Assembly: GCF_900112065.1 (NCBI RefSeq)
Contig: NZ_FOKE01000003.1
Span: forward strand, 502,004-566,003
Direction: 5' to 3'
Length of the DNA: 64,000 nucleotides
Source of the DNA: Cohnella sp. OV330
Lineage (GTDB): Bacteria > Bacillota > Bacilli > Paenibacillales > Paenibacillaceae
The notes beneath the pieces are model-generated. The model worked only from the letters and a program-made list of their open reading frames with translations, did not search any database and was not told where the DNA came from. Below, one piece after another: positions 60,201 to 64,000 of the stretch; within the stretch, counting starts at the first letter, position 1; every line of letters starts with the position of its first letter. Both the position numbers and the translations under genes were made by a program.

Positions 60201-63200
60201 CGTCGCGACGGCGGACGCATCGCCCAACGGCAGATGGTCGGCCTCCGTCGAGATGCCTGGGGAAGGCAAGACGGCCGATTGGCAGCTTCGCGCCGTCGCG
60301 TCGCTGAACGGTAAAACCTGGAGCAGCGAAGCCGCGGGCGTCAGCTTCGACGAGGGGATCGCGGAGCCGATCGAATTCACGATGAAGCAGAGCGACGGCC
60401 GGACGATTCGGCTCGATCCGCGCGGCGGAGCGACGCGCTTCCCTTACGTATTCGCGCCGGGACTCCCCTTCGTCCTGACGCTTAAGTTCAATCATCCTGA
60501 ACTGGCCAAGGACGTGGCCTTCTACATCGGCGAGACGCGCGTGCCCGCCAGCTTGAAGGACGGTGTCTACCAGGCGGTGCTGAACGGCATCTCGGATCCT
60601 GGCGCCATCGGCGTAGACTACGAGACGAGTGAGTCGCCGGCTTCCTTGGATCCGACGCCGCCGACGCCGACGGAGATCCGCGACCAGCTGCCGCAGCCTT
60701 TCCGCGACGCGGTCAGGGAGGATCTCGTCGTATCTCCGCGGTCCGACGGGGATCGCAGCCAGTCGATGTCGTACAAAGGCAAGCTGCCCGCATCGGTCGG
60801 AGACGCGAAGCTCACGATGAACGCGACGCTGGAGCGGACGTCGTATACGCCGAGCGCGAACGATCTGAGTCTCGAGCAAGAGACGGGCGTCCCGGCGTAC
60901 GGCGTGAATCTGAAGCAGTCGTTTTCGGGCGGCGTACTTCGGCTCGAGCTTACCGGATATCTGCCGGACGATCAGTTCGCGGCGGGTCTGGACGCGAGCA
61001 AGGCGATGGCGCTTCTGGCGGCCGGCGCCGAGAACAAGATCTACGCCGGCATGGCCTCGGAGATCGGCGGCGGGAAGAAATCCGCGGCGGTCCATACGCT
61101 GAACGGCGCGGTCCGCGTCGTAGCGGCGCGCGTCGCGATGGCGTTCGAGTCGACGGCCGGGGAAAACACGTGGAAAACGATCGATGCGGCCTACAGCATC
61201 TACGACGGCCGGGGCAGCGGCGACACGCTCGCGGATCTCGAGTACCTGATGGATAAAGTGGCGCGTTACTGCGATCCGCATCTCGTGCCGGCCTATATGG
61301 ATCATATCAACTTTCTGAAAAATCACCTGATCGCGGTCGAGCTGACGAAGGCGGCGATCATGGTCGCAGGAGCCGTGGCAGGACCGGCCACATTCGGACT
61401 GGGAACCATCGCCCTGTTCCTCGTCAGCAACGCGGCGGGCAAGGTGCTTGACGGCCAACTGGCGGGCATGGTCGCCAACCTGAACCGCGACATCGACAGC
61501 AATCCGTACTGTAAAATTCCGAAGAAGCCGAAAAAGCAGATCGCCGATCCCGAGTGGATCTACGATCCGAGCGGGTACGTCTACGAGATGACGGAGGACC
61601 GGCGGATCGAGGGCGTCAAGGCGACCGTCCTGCGTTGGAACGAGTCGACGAGCCGTTGGGACGTCTGGGACGCCGACTGGTACGGGCAGGACAATCCGCT
61701 CTATACCGACGCGGAGGGCAGGTATGCGTGGGACGTGCCGAAGGGCAAATGGAAGGTGTTGTTCGAGAAGGAGGGCTATCTGTCCGCGGAAAGCGAGGAG
61801 CTGACGGTACTGCCGCCGCACTTCGACGTCAACGTGGCGATGATCTCGACGCTGCCGGCAAAGCCGGTGCGGGTCGAGGCTGCGCCCGGCGGCGCTTCGG
61901 TCGACATTCTATTCGACCGTCACGTGAAGGGAGACGCGATCGGCGCCGATCTGCTGAAGGTGATCGATCCCGAAGACGGCGGCGAGATCGCAGGCGTCTG
62001 GACGGCGATCGATCCGGTCGCGGACGGTTCGGCGAGACATGTACGCTTCGTGCCGGATCAACCGCTTCGCGAGGGAGCCGCGTACAAAGTCGGCGTCGAC
62101 GCGGCGCTGCAGAGCTACGCGGGCATCCCGCTGGGCGAAGCGTTCGAGACCGAAGTCGACGTATCGGAGACGGACACGACGCCGCCGGCGGCGGTGACGT
62201 CGCTCGAGGCTGAGGCCGACGGCAGCCAGGCGCTGGTCGCATGGAGAGACGCGGCCGACCCGGATACGGCGAAGGTCGTGGTCTCGTACAAGGCGCAAGG
62301 CGCGGAAAGCGGAAAGACCGTCGACGTGCATGCAGGCCAAAAATTCGCGTTGCTGACGGGCTTAAATGCGAATACGTCTTACGACATCGAGGTTCGCGCC
62401 TATGACGCGGCAGGCAACTATAGCGCCGCGAGGACGACGGCCGGCACGGCAGGCGCCCAGCCTGTATCGGGCGATATCGCGCCGCCGGGACCCGTGACGG
62501 TCGGTACGGTCGCTCCGGGCGTCGATACGGTGAGCCTGACCTGGCAGGACCCGGCGGACGGCGACTTGTCCGGCATCGGGCTGCAGTGGGCGGCCGAAGG
62601 GCAAGAGATGACCTTAGAGCCGGTTCGGGTAAGCAAGGGCGTCGGCAAGTACGCGATCGCCGGACTCTCTCCGTCGAAGTCGTACGAGATTCGGATCTGG
62701 ACGATCGACGATGCCGGCAACGCGTCTCCGGCGCAGACGCTGTTCGTCACGACCAAGGCGGCTGGCGGCGGCACCGGAGGCGGTCCGGGCAATCCGGGCG
62801 GCAACCCGCAGGATCCGTCTCAGCAGGACGCCGAGAGCGGCGAGGTCGGCGCCGAAGGCGGGACCTTGAGCTTCTTCGGCGGCAAGCTGAAGCTGTGGCT
62901 GCCCGGCAGCGGCGGCGCGGCGGGAGCGGCCAAGAAGGTGACGGCTGCGAAGGTGTCCGGTTCCCCGACGCCGGCGGATGCGCATCTGAAGCTGGTATCG
63001 GACGTCTATGCATGGAAGCTTGAAGCAGGAGGCACGCTCGCGGCGCCGGGCAAGCTGACGATCGCTTATGACGCCGCGAAGCTGGCGGGCGCAGACATTC
63101 GCAAGCTTGGGCTGTACCGTCAGGACGCCGGCGACAAGTCCAAGTGGACGTATGCCGGCGGCATCGTCGACGGGGCTTCGGGCAGCGTGGAGTCGGCGGT

Positions 63201-63804
63201 AATGGAGCCGGGCACGTACGCGGTACTGATCGCCGAGTATTCGTTCGGCGATATGGCGAATCATTGGAGCCGAGCTGATGTTGAGGTGCTGGCGGCTCGG
63301 GGGATCGTGAGCGGAGACCCGGCGGGCACGTTCCGACCGAACGGCAGCGTCACGCGGGCCGAGTTCGTCAAGCTCGTTCTGCCGCTGCTCGCCGGCGGCG
63401 CCGGACCGGGAGTTGCGGCAGAGCGGTTCGCCGACGTGCCGGCGGACGCCTGGTATGCGGAGGCCGTGGCAACGGCGACCGCAGCCGGGATCGTTCAGGG
63501 CGCGGGCGGCAAGTTCAGGCCGAACGACCCGGTCACGCGCGAGGAGATGGCGGTCATGCTATTCCGCGCGCAGGGCATCGCGCCGGATATCAAGCTGAAC
63601 GCCGACGCCCTCCTCTCCGCCTACGGCGACGGCAGTAAAGTGTCGAAGTGGGCGCGGATGCAGGTCGCCTATGGGGTGCAAAGCGGGCTGCTCAAGGGCA
63701 GCGGCGGCAAGCTGAATCCAGGCGCTACGGCCACGCGAGCCGAGGCTGCGACCGTCGTGCTCCGCGCGCTGGGTGCGCTCGGTCGTATCACGAAAAAATC
63801 CTGA
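54229..63804 (+). CDS. Giant SLH surface protein with two beta-propellers
   Basis: A 3191-residue paralogue of the first giant protein. In order: signal peptide 1-33 (AYA/E); PD40 propeller one about 98-485; two FN3 (about 491-672); propeller two about 691-1098; two FN3 (about 1105-1288); a beta-rich middle with a carboxypeptidase-like unit (about 1568-1645); Cys1710-x11-Cys1722; a helical block with a strongly hydrophobic segment and Cys2348/Cys2428; the DPSGYVYE module about 2444-2540; a Big_5-like unit; two FN3 (about 2651-2843); a Gly/Pro linker; and three SLH domains. Propellers and FN3 units suggest glycan or protein binding at the cell surface. Confidence 0.9.
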   Translation: MRRFLDRLAWKRGLAGLLAAVLLTGSLEQLAYAEPAAADTKDLTLSGLLEQLGGSLENDLEPSVKDGVYADDAEKMSIAGAVYGLPVKISAAVAGAPGTGDSRSASVSADGRFVAFASASTNLVDGDTNGKQDIFLQDRETGTTKRISRGAGGSQADGDSYAPFVSFDGTYVLFTSKAQNLISGDANFYEDLFLYDAKSEAVQRVAQYVPGSEFAGAGSSYQVSADGRYVVYAGKTSSQGTCDIWLLDRRSGKVRLVARQFYIYETFRSRLSISADGRYVAFDSFSKEIVPDDVGGNYSYKYRDVYLYDAALNEMKKISRAPNGTTGNNYSYYPAISADGNYVAYLSKASNIVAADTKPAQDVYVYSRQTGTTELVSLDGTGAQPGVDAYDPSISADGRYVSFHTDGAYDESDTGRTDVYVRDRIAGTTIRVSKTAGGANADQPADRGTLSADGGTMVFETAATNMAESADPDAYRDIYAVALNTGAEAPAWPDGAAVTAEPGGTYVALSWPAVPGAAYYKVLQDGRFAGIVTGTSFAADGLALGSPHRYQVAAGTAGYAWSAWSPEVEAQTLGAKETNAPGTSAAAVVPVLGGAQVSWSYPGDRDIVGAKVRWRKPGGAAFESPLYPKSVVSALVPNLENGEFYEFAIAIVDGDGNAGSGEWSRVKLPSGPAVVRMDVLRGTGGPAGSQNVYVADMNGDGRYTLFTSDMHFLVPEDDRTAPYNSYSSTTQLYLYDSELGSVRLISRTWDGKLGNGSSGGASISADGRYIVFGSAASNLLEDAPDTNGKWDVFLMDRDVNGNGTFDEQGDTSLSKISTPYVNGGQANGDSSGPVISADGSTIIFSTNAKNLVDEPPTDTNYYNVIMSTAAREPEALVLPNGKSPGASSGSLDLSADGKTIAFNTYYSFDEEDTGSDSDIYWYDWHDPDDKKLVWISGMIQDRKYSNEIKLDASGKIAVFNMMLQNNQYQTYVFDANAPPGTIPAPLIEVPIESSTSLDYITATAISADGRQVLFESSGKDIVPGLSGNYTRVYSWDRIAKKASLVSQPYDPALAATSSAFKSRMSGDGTRAAYVSTMINMVRGSERAEYSYGAYIQRIALAAPAASWPAGSSLTASDVGKNSVKLTWTAAANATGGYRVAGGPTPVEVPVGTLETVVTGLSPSTDYNFAVQASAAGGVWTADGPTATARTTADTGLADLTLSLQAGEVRLAWGEPSAGAGIAAFRIVRKTGGSEWTTVATVSDAAARGYADRTALSGRTYTYAVHSLDAAGTESPYSVEKTIAVGGTDIASFTYAMPFYNRQHVGQEDTIALKLVAPSGAEANATLSYKDKNGIARTAESELAESAQPGVYEGRLTIPKFAVSLDSILGKMTYEGVSDEAEALQKPIVVGGTVKVALEAGSEIPFDSLLTLYSKKAAAYRTVTLNGALEASFKGLPAADDYKLTLIGAGGLDLLEESQVPPIAAEAGGNHEASTKPQLPAQLSLAVSYPSGSAPNVQVLVSDESGATLASGVTPFNGNLSFPAFKGMIGKTVTIRAIPGDAQYAPLEQSLTLVSGRNRAELHPALKTEATFKGTVSDMNGLPVRGATVQVTFRGSYYTAMTDDAGKYTVNAPAGEVYVQAQVGGSFSSGWIKTEAVAGQTQTLNIEYKQRIPAIVRLNLYTESENGMWIGPYDLDWREMVHYHVYAKEGMVSSGNPMLVYAEAGQKVTVCANGYEAGYASTCVEAMIGQDLRGEATIRLENKISKVAGNVSDVPATLTVYRLDGANRSYVKSEGVPADGDFNVALPGAGTYELRVAAGGGKSLLRTFTVADRDSVDLGELKPTLGGAFAGQSGNAVLLGTTRPAPGTALQVRASYANVTYAQIGGAALVLDVPAETTLVPDSVIWNGKPVTPTLENGRYVVQMGTIPGRGAGTLQYQLQIADEPEARELDVSPRIRYDAEGSQQEEELGTARASLSQVTISAPSRTAFRAFVVTGSAPSDSQVAVQAGDKIVATADASPNGRWSASVEMPGEGKTADWQLRAVASLNGKTWSSEAAGVSFDEGIAEPIEFTMKQSDGRTIRLDPRGGATRFPYVFAPGLPFVLTLKFNHPELAKDVAFYIGETRVPASLKDGVYQAVLNGISDPGAIGVDYETSESPASLDPTPPTPTEIRDQLPQPFRDAVREDLVVSPRSDGDRSQSMSYKGKLPASVGDAKLTMNATLERTSYTPSANDLSLEQETGVPAYGVNLKQSFSGGVLRLELTGYLPDDQFAAGLDASKAMALLAAGAENKIYAGMASEIGGGKKSAAVHTLNGAVRVVAARVAMAFESTAGENTWKTIDAAYSIYDGRGSGDTLADLEYLMDKVARYCDPHLVPAYMDHINFLKNHLIAVELTKAAIMVAGAVAGPATFGLGTIALFLVSNAAGKVLDGQLAGMVANLNRDIDSNPYCKIPKKPKKQIADPEWIYDPSGYVYEMTEDRRIEGVKATVLRWNESTSRWDVWDADWYGQDNPLYTDAEGRYAWDVPKGKWKVLFEKEGYLSAESEELTVLPPHFDVNVAMISTLPAKPVRVEAAPGGASVDILFDRHVKGDAIGADLLKVIDPEDGGEIAGVWTAIDPVADGSARHVRFVPDQPLREGAAYKVGVDAALQSYAGIPLGEAFETEVDVSETDTTPPAAVTSLEAEADGSQALVAWRDAADPDTAKVVVSYKAQGAESGKTVDVHAGQKFALLTGLNANTSYDIEVRAYDAAGNYSAARTTAGTAGAQPVSGDIAPPGPVTVGTVAPGVDTVSLTWQDPADGDLSGIGLQWAAEGQEMTLEPVRVSKGVGKYAIAGLSPSKSYEIRIWTIDDAGNASPAQTLFVTTKAAGGGTGGGPGNPGGNPQDPSQQDAESGEVGAEGGTLSFFGGKLKLWLPGSGGAAGAAKKVTAAKVSGSPTPADAHLKLVSDVYAWKLEAGGTLAAPGKLTIAYDAAKLAGADIRKLGLYRQDAGDKSKWTYAGGIVDGASGSVESAVMEPGTYAVLIAEYSFGDMANHWSRADVEVLAARGIVSGDPAGTFRPNGSVTRAEFVKLVLPLLAGGAGPGVAAERFADVPADAWYAEAVATATAAGIVQGAGGKFRPNDPVTREEMAVMLFRAQGIAPDIKLNADALLSAYGDGSKVSKWARMQVAYGVQSGLLKGSGGKLNPGATATRAEAATVVLRALGALGRITKKS

Positions 63805-63817
63805 TCGGCACATACAG

Positions 63818-63848
63818 AGAGCCCCGGCGGAAAATAAGCCGGGGCTCT
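63818..63848 (+). terminator. Hairpin after the second giant SLH gene
   Basis: AGAGCCCCGGC (63818-63828) pairs with GCCGGGGCTCT (63838-63848). The tail (TCGCG) lacks a T run, so termination is likely but less typical. Confidence 0.6.
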
Positions 63849-63910
63849 TCGCGTTACGCCCGACGTACCCGAGGCTACCTGGCTCGCCAGTCGCTAAAAT
63901 GGTGTTCGGA

Positions 63911-64000
63911 AATAGCGCAAAATTGCGCTATTCTCGTAAGCGCGGATCCGCTTCTTCGTCTGCAACTACCTTAGGGCTCGGAAATAGCGCAATTTTGCGC
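63911..64000. repeat. Two hairpin repeats, second cut by the window edge
   Basis: AATAGCGCAA pairs with TTGCGCTATT at 63911-63932, with AA between the arms. A second copy, with TT in the loop instead, starts at 63983 and runs off the end. The spacing is 72 bases, unlike the other arrays. The outer arm AATAGCG/CGCTATT recalls the array at 15076-15255. Confidence 0.7.

Noticed and set aside
58678..61821. Long antisense reading frame of about 1047 codons inside the second giant SLH gene
   Set aside because: GC-rich codons leave few stops on the opposite strand. It has no ribosome site and the product has no recognisable domain, while the sense frame encodes clear domains.

Overview
The window comes from a GC-rich member of the Paenibacillaceae; Cohnella or a high-GC Paenibacillus fits best. 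This is inferred from strong AGGAGG-type ribosome binding sites, frequent TTG and GTG starts, a YesM/YesN-type two-component system next to an LplB/LplC-type ABC sugar importer, C-terminal SLH domains on giant secreted proteins, tandem copper-amine-oxidase N-terminal domains and a CsaA chaperone. No rRNA, tRNA, prophage, insertion sequence or CRISPR was seen.

Layout. 1-4971: a GntR regulator and an SDR oxidoreductase (the latter cut by the left edge), a small acidic protein, and the glycolate/lactate oxidase pair glcD-glcF. 5194-11425: a sugar cluster with a class I aldolase, a Gfo/Idh/MocA dehydrogenase, a PfkB kinase, a D-lyxose-type isomerase, a DUF4432 epimerase-like protein and a DeoR regulator. 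11538-16205: two VOC proteins, an MFS and a TSUP transporter, and a secreted protein. 16400-27845: one carbohydrate locus with a sensor kinase, response regulator, binding lipoprotein, two permeases, a GH97 and a GH36 enzyme, probably for import and hydrolysis of alpha-galactosides. 27880-40514: mostly single genes and small regulator/target pairs (TetR, a nuclease-like protein, FMN reductase, pyruvyl transferase, CsaA, MerR with aldo/keto reductase, GH29 fucosidase with AraC, quinone-oxidoreductase-like protein with LysR, an orphan ParB). 40703-63804: three SLH-anchored surface proteins of 1121, 2693 and 3191 residues, with an ArsR/SRPBCC pair and a cupin gene between them.

The most unusual content is non-coding. 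All four gene-free stretches longer than 300 bases (8399-8933, 11955-12268, 14860-15263, 29441-29849) carry arrays of short repeat units with a 51-52 base period. The repeat families differ between arrays, most units form hairpins, and one array mixes two families at the same period. Some units show compensatory base changes. A second element is a 74-base conserved leader placed upstream of both giant SLH transcription units (45253-45326 and 53531-53604). Its ends pair, although the loop between them has diverged without changing length. Several regulator genes also have well-formed operators (MerR, ArsR, LysR, DeoR).
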